A stretch of DNA of 64,000 bases from Deroplatys truncata (GCA_030765065.1 CM060990.1:460930321-460994320); one strand, 5' to 3'; shown: positions 46,225 to 59,494, counted from the first letter of the stretch. Translations and numbers: made by a program. Notes: generated by a model not told the origin, from the sequence alone.

Positions 46225-47815
46225 GTTATAGAAAACTTAAAAAGCGAGACGTCAGATACTTTGTATTTAAGTTCAGCATCTTTCAACGCTAAAAGGCGAG
46301 CATTTTTCTGAATTCCTTCTCCTCAAGTAACACTTCAAACAGAAAAATTCGTTATGTTTATAATATCAAAGTTTTGAAATATCGGCATGATAAATAAAAT
46401 AGAGCTCTTGAATTGATTGTTAGCGGTCTGTAAACCCCTCTTCATTCTCATTAAATGATATGTTATTCGAAATATAGCCTATGGATAAAGCTTGTCGAAG
46501 AAAAAATATAGAAGCCAATAAAATATGGTATTTATATCAAATAAATTTTTCAAAACGTTAGCTGGTTTCGAAAATATTCGTTGTATGTTTCATCTCGGCG
46601 AAATTTACTGCGCTAAGCATGTTTAAAATATGCGATTCTTTGTTGTTGTCCTTCCGCATGAGCAAAGGAGGGGGAAAATGGCTAATGATATCATTTAACT
46701 GTTGTTAAAGCATATTCAATAAAGAAAATGTTCAGTTTTAGAACATTTCAAGGCAAGCGTTTGCCATGATTAAGGAATCCGGGAACTGAGATTTTTGCCA
46801 AAACTGACAAAATTATCCAATTATAAATTCTTACATAGAGCTAAACGTACTTAGAACAAACACATATCAAGTGACAGCATAGATTTTTGCATTCTACCAT
46901 TTTAAAGATGCACTGACAAATTTCAAACTGCCAGTTTAGGCATTTTATACTATGTCTTCTTTCAGATTTTCTCCAAGCATTGTTTTAGATATAAATGGCT
47001 TGCTGCGCAACAGTTAAGGTCCAGTTTTAATAAACAACCTTTTACTTTATCTTTATAAGCATATTCATAACTTTATGTTTTAGGACAAAGCTATTCAATG
47101 TAGAACATTTACGAGTTTTTTTAAACTACCAAAAAGAAAGAAGAATTAGTATCTTAATAATAAAGAAATATATAACTAAAAATCTAATAACTAGTCCTTT
47201 CATTTTAAGATTAAAGAACAAAACAAAAAATTATTGATTTACTTCAGTTATTATATTGCAAGGAGTCTAAAGTTCTATCAATATATTATATAAATTTATC
47301 AAAAATTAATATCTTGGAAATTAATTATCCTATCAATGATCGCTATCACAAGAAAGATGTGTTACAATTTTAAAATAAAGAACTAAAATGCACAAACTCA
47401 GTTCACGGATCCCGTAAGCGGTTTAGCAGAATGGTGTTTTATATGCGCAATATAATCATCTAGGAATCCATACGTATTTCTGATGGGTAGAAAACGCCGT
47501 GTGAGTGTTACACGTCAGATTTGTTTTCTCGCTATTCCCATGAAAGTAGCAAACCTCTGAGATTTACCTTGTTACCGACTACAACTTTCACTTTATTCAC
47601 AAAGCTCTTAGCAATATGAACTATTTCGGACAGACTGAGATTACATTTAACGTATTTTACCTTCAGATGTTTAGAAAAGCAATTGCGCTGCCAGAAAAAC
47701 TTCTAAATTTGTAATGACTCAGCAATTATTAATTACCCATGTCAAATTTGGGGTATCGGTTGCGTTATTATATCCAGGAACATAAAAAAGCTACCTCTAG
47801 CCTGTAGCCTACCTA
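46225..47815. other. Spacer with a possible degenerate R1 piece
   Basis: Around 46255-46600 words such as atttaagttcagcatctttc, and the order of later short matches, suggest a decayed R1 copy in plus orientation. No gene is seen. Near 47500 the words gtgttacacgtcagattt resemble the sequence just outside R1's right end at 21795. Confidence 0.35.
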
Positions 47816-47817
47816 AA

Positions 47818-47885
47818 CGGAATTTGAACCTACGCCCTCCACAGAAATAGCTCCTTAACTACGCCGTCTTGCCAAGTTGCTAGGT
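47818..47885 (-). repeat. tRNA-like SINE head, minus orientation
   Basis: Read on the minus strand, A-box-like acggcgtagttaaggagc is followed by B-box-like gtaggttcaaattccg, spaced as in tRNA genes. No complete tRNA fold is evident, so a SINE head is more likely than a tRNA gene. Confidence 0.5.
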
Positions 47886-47889
47886 AGTT

Positions 47890-50025
47890 AACTGCCAAGA
47901 TTAGATTTATAAAGATGATAGTAAACATTTCCCCAAGAGTAAATACGATCTCATTACATTTAACAACAGATGCAGTTTTTCGGAACATTAACGCCAAGGA
48001 TAACAAAACGGACGAGTTTTTACCAATCACAAACAATAAGTACGTGCACAAAGAAATGAGAAAAATTAACTAGGGAAGAAATGATACGAATTTAAATATA
48101 TAATGTGTAATAAACTATGCTATTTCACATCATTATTCACATTGTTGACGCTGGAATTCCCAGGTTAAAATTACATCGGCGAAACACTTCCGCTTCTAAG
48201 GGGGGGGGGGAGCTAACTCGTTACTAAAATTTGAAATGGGTATATAATAAAACACGCATAATGATGGCATTTATTTTTAACAAATACTGAAACATACTCT
48301 TTACAATAACAAATAAACAGAACGCCAAAATAGATTCGCTTTAATTCAGATATATCCGAGATGCAGAAAACTAACATTCGACTCCCTAATATAAAGGTGT
48401 ATTCTTTTGCTTTCAGTGATAACAGAAGAAATTATGAGAAGATATGCACTCTGAAGCCTACTAAATGTTAGCTTATTTACAGAAATTTATAGTAATCACA
48501 AAATTGTTATTAAAATTCGTGCGGTAATGTTCACCATTGATTTGCGGGTACATTTTTTCCGTTATCTAAATATCAATATTACTCAGTTTCTAATTACAAT
48601 GACTCCAGAAACTATTTGTCTCCACTTTAAACATTTCTAAGAATTAACGCAGAGAAAATTCTCTCTTTTAATACGCAGATGGAGCAAACTATGTTAAAGT
48701 TTACGTGTTCTGGCGTTTTCAAGATTTGTCATTTTATAATTTTTCGAAAATAACCCCAATTTTTTAAAATTTATCAGCGCGCTCTTTAAAAACTGGTTTA
48801 CAGGCAGTTTTTTGTATACCTGAAATTTGTGAAAATGGCTTTTGTTCTGACGGAAAAGAAAGAGTGAAAGTTATATATTATTAACGTTTTTACTGAAAAT
48901 CCTTACTCAGGTCCTAGCTTCTACGACTTCACAACTTTATTTCTCCGTCAGTTTACATCTTATGTCGATGACAATGTCAAAGGGAATTGTACTGGATGCA
49001 TAATTTTCTATACATTAGAATGTATTTACATTAATTGTAATTATTTAATTGTAATTCACCTTTCAAAAACTGGTGATATGCGATCGCATGTTTCTTATTC
49101 TAAGTCACACTGTTCTTAAGTACAAGGTTAATTGTAATTTGGGAATATATCACAATATAGGTACACTATCCAACAAAAATGGTATTAAATTATTAATCCG
49201 TTACGATATACTTAAACGGAGTCGCAGGATCTGGCAATTTCAATAACTTTACAGGGCAGAAAGGTAGTGACTCACAATGTTAAAAGGTAGGCACTTAAGA
49301 TATGAGAAGATGATAGAAAGATATTGGAAATTAAATCCATATCTCCAACTTTTGCAGGTTGATCAATAGACTTCTAATAGAATGCTATATACATTTATTG
49401 AAACCGATAGGTTAGATCATAAGCTATTACATGATTCTGGACAACGATATATGAAAATGTTGAAATATTTGCTGCGGTACAATTGTCTTCAAAGCAGGTT
49501 CGGTCACCGTTTGATTACATGGAAATATTATGAAAATGTTATAGGATGCTTTTTAAACTCTGTCTTCTGGAACAAGCATTATTTACTGGAACCGTTACCG
49601 CATATTTGAAGCCTAGTCCAAGGTGTATATAACTACTTTTAAAGAGCAAAAGTATATTTCTATAAATTGCTTACGTTGGCGTGTTGAATTTAATCACAAA
49701 TACAGAGAAAATTGCCTTGAATAAGACACTAACACAATGAAAAGTATAGTTGTTTTAAAAAAATCTATGTTACTTTAAAAATATGCGTAAGTTTGGCTTA
49801 AACTACCTTCGACGTACCCTTAAAATTTGGGATTACAGCTGAGATACGCAAAAGCACACTGCCGGGATTTCTCTTGCAAGACACGGAAGGCCTTTGGTCT
49901 ATTTTTATGTTACCGTTTCAACATATGATATTCACTCCAACTGGACACAGCTTCAGCGACGCTTGTTTAAGTTATTTTACTTGCCTTTAACTAGTGATTA
50001 AAACATCATACCATTAGGCACTGTT
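47890..50025. other. Long A+T-rich spacer
   Basis: No gene is recognised. A 75-codon frame at 49382-49609 has no domain. The only distinct feature is the poly-G run at 48200. Confidence 0.4.
48200..48210 (+). repeat. Poly-G run (11 G)
   Basis: An uninterrupted G run in A+T-rich DNA. It is prone to slippage and to sequencing error. Confidence 0.9.
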
Positions 50026-50029
50026 GCGG

Positions 50030-50800
50030 AATACATGAATAACAAAACTTACAGCGTATATGTAACAAGCGCAGTCCTCTCTTAACATTATCATTTATTT
50101 TCATAATTCTTTACATACTATTCACACAAAAGCTCGTTCCTCTTTCCCATTAAATATGAATTTTTCAAAATAGCTTCAATTACCCAATACTGTTCTCTGA
50201 GAAGGCTCAAATGTCCAAAGAGCATGAAATACTTAGTGTGTCAGCCATGATTTTACACGACTTCATGAGAAACAAAAGGACGGATACCTAACATTTCAAA
50301 ATGCGCTGCTTAGAGCGCGATAAAATGCAGAAACAATTATTAATATTTCAGAAATGCCTATGAATATAAAAGCACTTATTTCACATAACTGCATAGAGCT
50401 CTGTCTTGCTGTGGTAATATTTTGTTTAATTCTTACTCTACTCGTATATAAAAATTAGCGCGAATATATTTTAAGTTCAGCGTAATTTTGTTTTGGTGTA
50501 CCAAATCCCAAACGTAAGATATTTTTATTAAATAGCGAAACGTTTTGCAGTTGAAGAACTGCATGGTGTGGGGAAATTTTCTGAGACTTGGCCTTGTACA
50601 TTAAAAAATGTCTAACTTAAATATGACTTGTAGTACTTATCCTGCTTTTCGCTTTGAGAATTACTGTTCACACACGGAGTATGTTCTAAAAATTATTTTC
50701 TTGCGTCCCAAATCATGAATTTCTGAAAAATCATGAAATCGAATTTTGGGTAATATACAATACTTCGTCTACCTTAGGTAAACGGTGAGGAAATTAAGAA
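50030..50800 (-). repeat. R1 copy, minus orientation, very old
   Basis: Piecewise matches in R1 reverse order are acacgacttcatgagaaaca, aaatagcgaaacgttttgca, gcgtcccaaatcatgaattt and tacaatacttcgtctacctt. Most positions between them are diverged. Confidence 0.5.
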
Positions 50801-51319
50801 ACCGGAGACTTTACTGAATTGACGGTGTCGTTTTTTTTTCCTGATGCTAACGTAAATTCACAAAGAAACTATGATATAATGGTATGTAATTTTGAAGCAC
50901 AAAAGGAATCCGCACACGAGACTTTTGTAGGTTCCATTTAAAGCAACGTAAGGTTGAAAATAATCCGTGGCCTTCTTTATACTTGTATGCAATATTCTCT
51001 TCCAAGAATTCAGTTCTCGGATATAATGGAACAAACATGCACTGTTAACCACGTCCGCCTCCTTAAGCGTAATATTTCCTTCCAATTCCATACAGTATTT
51101 GTACATAGCTAAATCAGATAATGTACATAAATAATATTTGTGCTTAATTGCTAGATCGAATAAATCGCCATTCACATCTATAGTTTTGAAACTCGCAATT
51201 GAAAGAGAGCAAATTTATTTAAAGACTCGAATTTTATCGAACAACAATTCTCAATCTGTTTAGAAGGGTATAACGCTAGTAAAATAATAAAGTAAATGCT
51301 ATCAGCGAGGTTATGGATT

Positions 51320-51458
51320 TTTACTTTCTCTACCACATACCTAGTAGGTAGACAAGGTATTACACTTACCCAAAAATTTGATACGAGATTTCAGCAGAAA
51401 TACATGTTTTGAGGCCACTGAATATAAAAAAGCATTCTTATGAAAACTGTCCGCGCGC

Positions 51459-51508
<50 letters not shown>

Positions 51509-52162
51509 CGTGCGTGTGTGTGTACAGAATAACTCAAAAACGAAAAGTCGAATCAACATCTATCTAACTTGGTATTTAAGTTCACCTTCCAAAGATGTGA
51601 CACGAAAATTTTCAAGAAAATCCCCTTACCCCAAACTATCCTTTAAATGGAACATTTTTCAAAATGTTTGATTTTCTAAGCGATTTTAGTTGAAATACCA
51701 AATATGAAGAATATTTACATAACAAATAAAATCTGCATATATCTTGAATTTTCTGGGAATAGCCTTTGAGGTCTTCATTCGGAAGGAATGTTGTATAATC
51801 TTGTATAGCTAGTAAACGTTAAGCGATCGACGAAAACGCTCTACACAAGAAATGTAGATCTCTTTAAAACACACAATTTATTTCAAATAACTTTTTGTGG
51901 CATCAGCCAATTCCGAGATATCCGGAAATGGCTTAAGTCTTGTCACATTCACTTATTTCTCGAATTTTAAGGCCAGTGTATAGCGACTAGTTGTTAAACA
52001 TTTGACTATATTCCCTTTGTATCTGCAACGAAATGTGTAATGTAACTATTTCTGAAAAAGTTTATTTGGATTACAATGAAGTAGATATAAAAATAAGCTT
52101 TAGTAAGACTAGTTTGTATACCCATTAATAAACGATAGAGGGTAGAGAAAGTCATGTGTAGC
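51320..52162 (+). repeat. R1 copy, plus orientation, reference copy
   Basis: It starts actttctctaccacatacct and ends gataga...gggtagagaaagtcatg. The body has aaatacatgttttgaggcca, the expanded CG/GT tract at 51453-51524, aaaaacgaaaagtcga, gtagatctctttaaaac, ccaattccgagatatcc and gaagtagatataaaaataag. It shows no protein homology. Chance frames of about 70 codons on both strands come from the GT tract. Confidence 0.88.
51453..51524 (+). repeat. (CG)n(TG)n(CG)n tract inside R1
   Basis: About 70 bp of nearly perfect alternating pyrimidine-purine sequence (one break, cgac). It has the same CG-TG-CG layout as the tract at 32090-32138. It is a strong Z-DNA candidate. Confidence 0.93.
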
Positions 52163-52169
52163 AAATCAG

Positions 52170-52935
52170 GTTTTTAAATTTATTTTGTTGAACACAGACC
52201 GGAATTACGCCAAAACATTTATCGCTCAGATATTTTTGGAGAAAGGATTTTAAACAACCGCATGCAAAGTTTTAGCACCCAAAATAAGTGTTTGGCATTT
52301 TAGTAATTTTGAGACAACTTTACAAGTTTGCTATAGCTGCATCCTGTATTCCAGAGGTGACAAATTCTCTATAACAGTCGCGATTGACCCACTTATTAAA
52401 ATATAAGTTTTTCTTTTTCTTAGGTGCTGTGAGACAAATTTGTAATCGGAAAATCAGAAAGTTACAAAAACGCTGCATTTTGCTATTTTGGTAAAACCTA
52501 ATCTTGAAAGATATTTCAAATATATTAATAAATGAGATTTATTTATTCATTTATTTTAATGCTCTAGACATTTTGAAACACTGTATTCAGTCTTCTGCCT
52601 TCCCAACATAACTATCCATCTGTTTTAGACCCGTAATTCCGAAGTGCACTACATGTCCTAAGGTGTTCCCAGTCATGATCCCGTCCTGATTACACAACGC
52701 AAACTTTAGCGACACTTTATAAATTAATAAATAAGATACAATTTTAATATTCTGTGAGCTCAAAATAAATGTAAACAAAATAATTTTAAATTAAACATCC
52801 ACTCCATTTGTCTTATCCCGCTCGCGAACAAAACCAGTTTAACAAACCACTCGGGCGCTCTGCTTTCCCATCATTGCCAGAAGCCTCAAATAATTATTAA
52901 TTATTCAGCGGTAGATATTATTTGTGATCTCACAC
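52170..52935. other. Unannotated spacer
   Basis: No gene is recognised. A 63-codon minus frame (52587-52778) has no domain. Confidence 0.35.
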
Positions 52936-52939
52936 AAGT

Positions 52940-53010
52940 TCTATTTCGGGATTCGAATACGGAACTGATAAAATCAAAAACCAAGCGTGGTGTGGTTAAA
53001 AACATACCTT
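52940..53010 (-). repeat. tRNA-like SINE head, minus orientation
   Basis: On the minus strand, A-box-like ttaaccacaccacgcttgg is followed by B-box-like gtattcgaatcccgaaatag. It is weakly conserved, and no full tRNA fold or TSD was found. Confidence 0.4.
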
Positions 53011-53014
53011 AATA

Positions 53015-54575
53015 CATAACCACTATATACACCTATATTTAAAGGCTAAGAAGTTCACAGAAATGTGCGTTACGCGGGAGATTCACTTTCACAAAGACAG
53101 GCAGTCGAACGCCGCACTTGGATCAGTATATGGACGGCATTCGAAATTCCGCTTCTTTCAGAGAGATGCACTTTCTTGTCAACATTATCAGCCTAACTTC
53201 ACCTCTAATAAAAATTACTCACAAGAATAGGCATTCACTTTTAACAACACAAAAAAAACACAGCACAATCATTCCACTAACACTTTCTTCGGCGAACACT
53301 GGTGAATTTTCTTTCCGCTGTACTTCTTTTCACTCGACTTTTTTAAAAAAAACTTTTCGATCTGTTAGGTGAAATCTGTCAACATAAGGATAATTTCACA
53401 TTCTTGGTTTCTCTGAAATGTTACAATTTTAATATCATTAATATTTTTCGGATACCATCTGTGAAAAAAGTTCAAAAGTTGCAAAAGGAAGGCCTAGCTT
53501 CCTGTAAAATTGTAGTAAAAATAATAAGTTTTGCCTACATTAAGGTGAACAAATCATTCAAGAGAGACCTCAGGAATCTTCAAAATTACTATTTAGCTGT
53601 AATGGGCCAGAAAAAGTCGAAGGAGGTTCTGTGTATGCGCTAAATGCTTTTTAAAGAGTACAAAGTCAGAAATAATATTACTTTAGCGTTATAATTTTAA
53701 ACTCTTTTCTCACGCTTTCATTTGTCGGCATATTCTCATTTTAAAATTGTCCGACCCGATGTACTTTTCGGTATAACTTAATGTAACTTTGTGCTATAAG
53801 TCCTTATAAATAACAAGATAAAAATGTTGAGATGCATTTTTATTAACATGATTAGTTGAAATGTTATTAAATAATAATACTCATATTCCGTAAGCTTTAA
53901 GCAAAAAATTAAGTCTCGTATTTAACATTTATTCTCTCCCAAACTAGTGGGATAATTAAAAATTCATGTCTATAATTTATTAATATGCTATAAAAGAGAT
54001 GAAATGTCAAATATTTTTTATTTCAAAACATAATTGCATCGTGTTGAGAAAATTTTCAAAACAGTAAAAAATAATAAAAACATAATATCTCGCGAACTAA
54101 TTAAAATATGCATCGAATTTGCTGTACATATAAATTAAGCCTCGATCGCTGTATTAAAATTTCAAATGTATCCAACTGAAATTATGGATTTTAGAAATTT
54201 CACAGTTGGCTAGCCTTAATAAAAGAACATGTTACTTAAATCTATAAGGTACAGCATAACGAGACTTCTCCGAACTACAATTTACGTCATAATTTTAAAC
54301 CTGTGATCTATAAAATAGTTTTGAGTTAATTATCAGATCTTAGACTTGTTCCGTTAAAATGCAGATTTTAATGCATTAAGAGTATCAGTGGGAGAAATTT
54401 CTAATCTGCAAATTTGTTTTTCTTACACCAAGAACTGCATTTTGAAATTTTAAATTCCGTTTTAAAATCTTAAATGTGCAGATAGGGTTAATGAAGGGGC
54501 GGGCAATGGCACACGAACGAACCAGAGCTGAGAGTTACGCGACATTTGTTCTATGAGGTAAGCGAAAACATCGGA
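53015..54575. other. Unannotated spacer
   Basis: No gene is recognised. Frames at 53118-53372 and 53404-53643 (84 and 79 codons) lack domains. Confidence 0.35.
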
Positions 54576-54579
54576 AAGC

Positions 54580-54645
54580 TATTCACTCCAACAGAGATTC
54601 GACCTTGGGTCCTCCGATTGGAAGGCAAAGATGTCACCATCTCAA
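54580..54645 (-). repeat. tRNA-like SINE head, minus orientation
   Basis: On the minus strand, tgagatggtgacatctttgc resembles an A box and aaggtcgaatctctg a B box, with tRNA-like spacing. It lies just left of the S4 SINE at 54660. It could be the head of a different SINE into or beside which S4 inserted. Confidence 0.55.
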
Positions 54646-54659
54646 CATGCACTTTTTGT

Positions 54660-54945
54660 TGTTGTTTTTTGTATTGCTTAACGCCCGTTCTTTCTACAAG
54701 CGGCACCACAGGCAGTGGGCACTGATGATACGTGGAATGAAGTGTTAAATTGGGAAAGGATATTTGGGAAGGAAACGTTCCAGGCTTAACTTTAGGGTAT
54801 CTCCCCGGTATTTGCCAGTTATGAGGACTGAGAAAAATCTGGGAAAAATACCCAGTCAGGGAGGATGGTCCTAGCGGAATTTGACACGCGGATCTCACGT
54901 TCACGAGTCCCTGCTTTAAGACCTCGGCTACCCGTATCGCTAGCG
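54660..54945 (-). repeat. S4 SINE, minus orientation
   Basis: On the minus strand, a tRNA-like head (ggtagccgaggtcttaaagc and a B-box-like gtgtcaaattcc) is followed by the body (tttttctcagtcctcataac). The 3' part reads tttccttcccaaatatcc. The copy at 8850-9120 aligns throughout. A 117-codon frame across it is not a gene. Confidence 0.78.
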
Positions 54946-54949
54946 GAAG

Positions 54950-56885
54950 TGGATACGAAGCATTATTCGTGCATAGTGATAAACTTGCGAATTTTCGTTA
55001 CCATACCTAGAGTAGGTTTTACAATATTTTGTAAATTCGTTATTTTACAATACACTAAAGTCAGTACACACGAAGCCGAAATTAAAGTTGTATCCAGTTA
55101 ATTGATATAGATGAATGTTAGGTATATAAATACGCTGTAACAACAATTTGTTGTAGCTCCTTTAGCTATGAGAGAAAATAAACTTCCTAAATTTCCTTTT
55201 ACTAATTTTAAGACGATAAGTAATTTTATACACTAACTAATACACTGATAAATATCAAAGCTATAGAAAAAATCATCTACAAAATTTCAACTTTTATTGG
55301 AAATTGAACAAAAATTGTATCGCGTGGGACATTCTAAAACTGAAAATCGCCGCAAAAACCGAACGTGAGAAAAAACAGCTGTGAAATTCTGTTTTCAAAG
55401 ACCACTTAATCTCGTGCCCAGGAACCTTAACGAAATATCATGATGCCGTTTTACGCATCACTGACAGAGAATGCATATTAATAAACCACAAGGTGTACAG
55501 GAAATTATAATCACATAAACAAAGTATAGATTATTACAAAGGGTTTGATTAATTTTCACCTATTGCGGGGAGCATAATGCATGTTTCGGCTTAGAGCTTT
55601 AATAAAACAAATTCATCACTCGAAGAATGGCGATGGTGTTTTCTTTAGTCTTTTCCTACATAAATAATAATTCTAACATTTTGCTTTAAATTTATTTGAC
55701 CTAACCTCATATGACACCAACAGCTCCGTATGGCAGAAGTTCTACTATATTCAGTTGAACCCGTTTTCAACCACATAAGTTTCCTGACCTTAATACTCCG
55801 TTTGAAAATGAAGTGTGCCTGTTTCATGGGGTACAACTCGGCTGCATTAGCCCACATCTCTACTGATGCTCCGATTGCGCCCTCCAATCACATACATTTA
55901 AGATATCGCATGTGCTATGTGTGTTGGGATTATAAAAGCCATAGAAACAAAACATTTTGAGGGTACTCTTTAAGTAGAAAAACACTTCGTTGAAATATCC
56001 TTATTAATTTTTGAGCGATAGCTTTTGTTTCATTGTAATTCTAACCCGGACACACGCCATAATTACAATTAGTCATTAAGTAATTTTAAACATTTGATTT
56101 ATAATATTGACCCAAAATCTTCTGCTATGTTGTAATTGACATTACATTCCATTTTAACACCTACTATATTAATCTCTTTCTCTTTTTGAGCGTTAAGGAT
56201 TATAAAGAAATTAAATAAATAAGCAAAATCAACTTGACACCCTCATTGCACCTTAGTCTACCTGTTGAGAAGAAACAGAAAAAAATTGTGGAAGTAACTT
56301 CTTTCAAACACTGCTGAAACATAAATTCATGAAGGAACACTAAATGTTTTACCAACAACACATTTTTTGCGCATGCAGTAGGTCTACGCGATGATTATAA
56401 AAAAAATTAGGGATAGCAAACACATTTAATTTTTTAATAACTTAGTCCCCTGAATCTGATAGCTACAGAAACACCCACGCAGCAAATCACGATTCTAACC
56501 TTTCATTGAAACTTGACCATTATGATTTTGTTCCTCGCGAAAACCTATTTGCGAATGCTCTGGTCAAACAATTACCAAATGAATGCACATTTTCAGTACT
56601 GCTTTCATTTATTTTATTGTAAAGCCAACAAAATATTTGTTTAAGTTTCCGAAGATTTACGTTTGTAGCTGTAATTTTTAATGTGGTTTTACCAATTCTA
56701 GGGATTCTCATATCGTCTTCCTTCCAGAAAACGTTTCTGCCAAAAGACTGATTTTGGGAAATCAATACACAGGAACTTATGCAGTACCCACATTAAATGA
56801 GTTGATAAAATACACAAGTGTTCATTGAACTGACCTACGAAATCCTGTGGAGGATTAGTTAGTTCTGAATTGAATACCATACAAT
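54950..56885. other. Unannotated spacer
   Basis: Frames at 55645-55887 (minus) and 55730-55960 (plus) overlap in a slightly GC-richer patch but show no domain. Nothing else is distinct. Confidence 0.35.
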
Positions 56886-56889
56886 ATAT

Positions 56890-57690
56890 TACGGTTACAC
56901 CATTTTCTTTTCACACCGTCACTTATTTTCATATCTAATTCTCCAAATAACTCATAAATAACCTTGTTTTTCTATCTGTTTTCTGCTTATAGCAACAAAT
57001 GTTGGCAGGAATGGTTTCAATATTTGTTTTGTTGAAATTACATACACGAGCATATAGGAGAATGAGCAACAGTCAGCATTTTAAAAACCAGCTCTATATT
57101 TACGGGCTTAGCATAGCGTACTCTTTGCACGACTTCTGAGAAACAAAAAAGAACAGCTCTTGAATTTGTATTGATTAAAACATTGCAACATTCAAATAAA
57201 CCACAGAAAATACTTCGCAAAGCCGCAAAATCTTCGAAAAATTTGCAAAGGTATTTTAACAACCTCTGGATTTTCCCTGAAGTAAGCTTTTGTACAAAAT
57301 ATGGCTTGTCAGAGATATAAAATTCAATTAGAATAAAGAGGGTTTATAAGCTATTCACCAAAAATTCCAGATATAGGCTTCATTTGTCATTCTAATATCT
57401 CAAACACGAAATTTTAATCAAATTCGTTTTTGAGAAAATAACGAAACATTTTTTCATGCAAAACGTTGTTTGAAAGTTTTCGCCTGGCATTCTTAAACAT
57501 TGACTTTTCGTTTTTGAGTTATGCTGTTCACAGACACAAACACACGCAAATACACACATAAACCTTTTTCCCTAATTGCCCCTTTTGTGCAGGTTATTTC
57601 AGAACTTGCATTCTCGGTGAGATCTCGATGTCGAATATTTTGATGGAATACAAATCTTCCTCTAGGTATCATAGGTATGCTGTGGCGAAA
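56890..57690 (-). repeat. R1 copy, minus orientation, old
   Basis: Matches in R1 reverse order are gcacgacttctgagaaaca, aattagaataaagagggttt, attttaatcaaattcg, gagttatgctgttcacagac and a short impure CA tract (57538-57560). The ends are blurred. Confidence 0.6.
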
Positions 57691-57694
57691 GAAA

Positions 57695-58915
57695 AAATAG
57701 CTCTTAGTAGCAAAACGTACACTTTGTTTCGAAAAGAACTCCTAGTCCAACAGACAAATGCTTGCTTCATTTCTCCTCGAGGATAATTATACATGTGTTT
57801 TAATAGTAAAGGCTGAATAAAAATTATAGAAATATTCCCTTGCACGATTAAAATCAAGTATGACCTAGTTATGTAAAACTAAACACTTTTCCAAGGCATA
57901 TAGAACCATAATCTTTCCCTTGAGCAAAGGCGAACCCAAGGACTGCAGCACATTACACCCGCAATTTTTTTTGTCCAAATGTTCAATAAAACAACGACCT
58001 CACATATACGTCATGGCGACATGCAATTTGTTTTTTTAAATTCCTGAATACTGTAGACCTTATAAATTTTAATTTTAATTTAATATATCCTCCTGAAACA
58101 AATACAAATGGAATGTATTAGTCATAATTTTAATCAGAACCATACTTAAGCGCTTACGGATTGGTAGTTTCATCTTTTATGATCATGAAGTTTTGTATCG
58201 ACACTCATTTGCTTCAAACAACTTTAAACAAAAATAAATGGTGCAGCAATTGCACTGCGTATATTTCGAAGTATACACTAGCAGTAAAAAATCTAGCTTA
58301 CAGAGAAAAACAAACCATTCATTAACACATAACAAAATAAACGTTTTCTATTTATTTTTGTATTTTCTGTTTTCGTAGAAGAGATTCAGTACGCCAAAAA
58401 TAACCAGCACGCTTATAATCAGGCTTGTGTATTCCTTCGCTTAGAAATACGTATTTACTAAATTTTAAAATTCCTACCTCATAACTGAATTGCGAGAAAA
58501 TACCTTACAAAAAGTATAATTCAGAAAAGGACTCTTCATGATTAAACCTCCTTTCTGTGTTTGTTATACGTAAGAAATTCAATTAAAATCTTCAAATATA
58601 ACGGCAGTTTAACAAAATATACCGCAAGTATAACACCCCTTCGCTTGAAGTTTTCGGCTGACATCTAAAGTCTTCACATGTTTTTTCCGCCTTCCCATAG
58701 CTGTTCAGCTTCATTATAAGCATTCTTTGCTTACTTATTTTAAACTTAATAAAACTTCTAAATCAATCAATACTACGGGCTAAGAATCATACCTTTTTCT
58801 GAAATAATTTATGGCCATAACGTAGAAAACGTTTCCCGTAGCGGAGCAAAATGTTTTATTGAAGTTTTCTATCCCACTTAAAAAACAGAAGTAAATAATC
58901 TTATTTACCATTAGA
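57695..58915. other. Unannotated spacer
   Basis: No gene or repeat is recognised. The sequence is A+T-rich. Confidence 0.4.
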
Positions 58916-58929
58916 AAACTATTCTGATT

Positions 58930-59212
58930 AAATTAAATTAAATTGAGTTTTATTTATGGACGCTCTTTAACTGCTGTGGTCCTTAGCGTCCCATTCTAAA
59001 TTGGGCGTGAAAGACCGGTAATTTTGCTCAGAGGCCTTTCTATCAGGCTTGAGGTTCTTTTACGTGCCATAAATGTACGACACGGGGCCCTTCCGAAGGA
59101 AGCCATGCTAAGGACTTTTACGCCCGAAAAAATCCATCACCCTCCGTCGCGTTTGAACCTGCGACCTTGGGAATTAGAGGCTAGCATGGTAACCACTACA
59201 CCACGGAGGACG
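58930..59212 (-). repeat. S1 SINE with 12 bp target-site duplication
   Basis: Read on the minus strand, the head tcctccgtggtgtagtggtt is like a tRNA 5' half and the B box is aggttcaaacgc. The body and the 3' end cagttaaagagcgtccat are as in the other S1 copies, and the tail is (aattt)n. The direct repeat actattctgatt flanks it (58918-58929 and 59213-59224). An 84-codon frame across it is not a gene. Confidence 0.94.
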
Positions 59213-59494
59213 ACTATTCTGATTGAAATACTATTTCACATAGAATATTACCTATACGATAACCTCATCCCAAGTTAGGAGAACAATAAAAGGAGATTTA
59301 TTTCACTTTAAAATCACATTTCATTATGAATGAAAGTTCTAGTTTGTATTGTTTTCATCGTTAGAGCATGCACATTTCACTACTTGCATCACTAGGAAAA
59401 CGTTCTTCGTGAATAAATATTTAATGATTCTAGAACATCCTTAAACTAGTTTTAACAGAAATTTTATATTCATAAATCTACTCTTATTTGCTTA

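Noticed and set aside
26850..54645. True tRNA genes at sites with A and B boxes (e.g. 47818, 54580, 59980)
   Set aside because: No site shows a full cloverleaf with a 7 bp acceptor stem that I could pair. The boxes continue into shared SINE bodies or decayed sequence.
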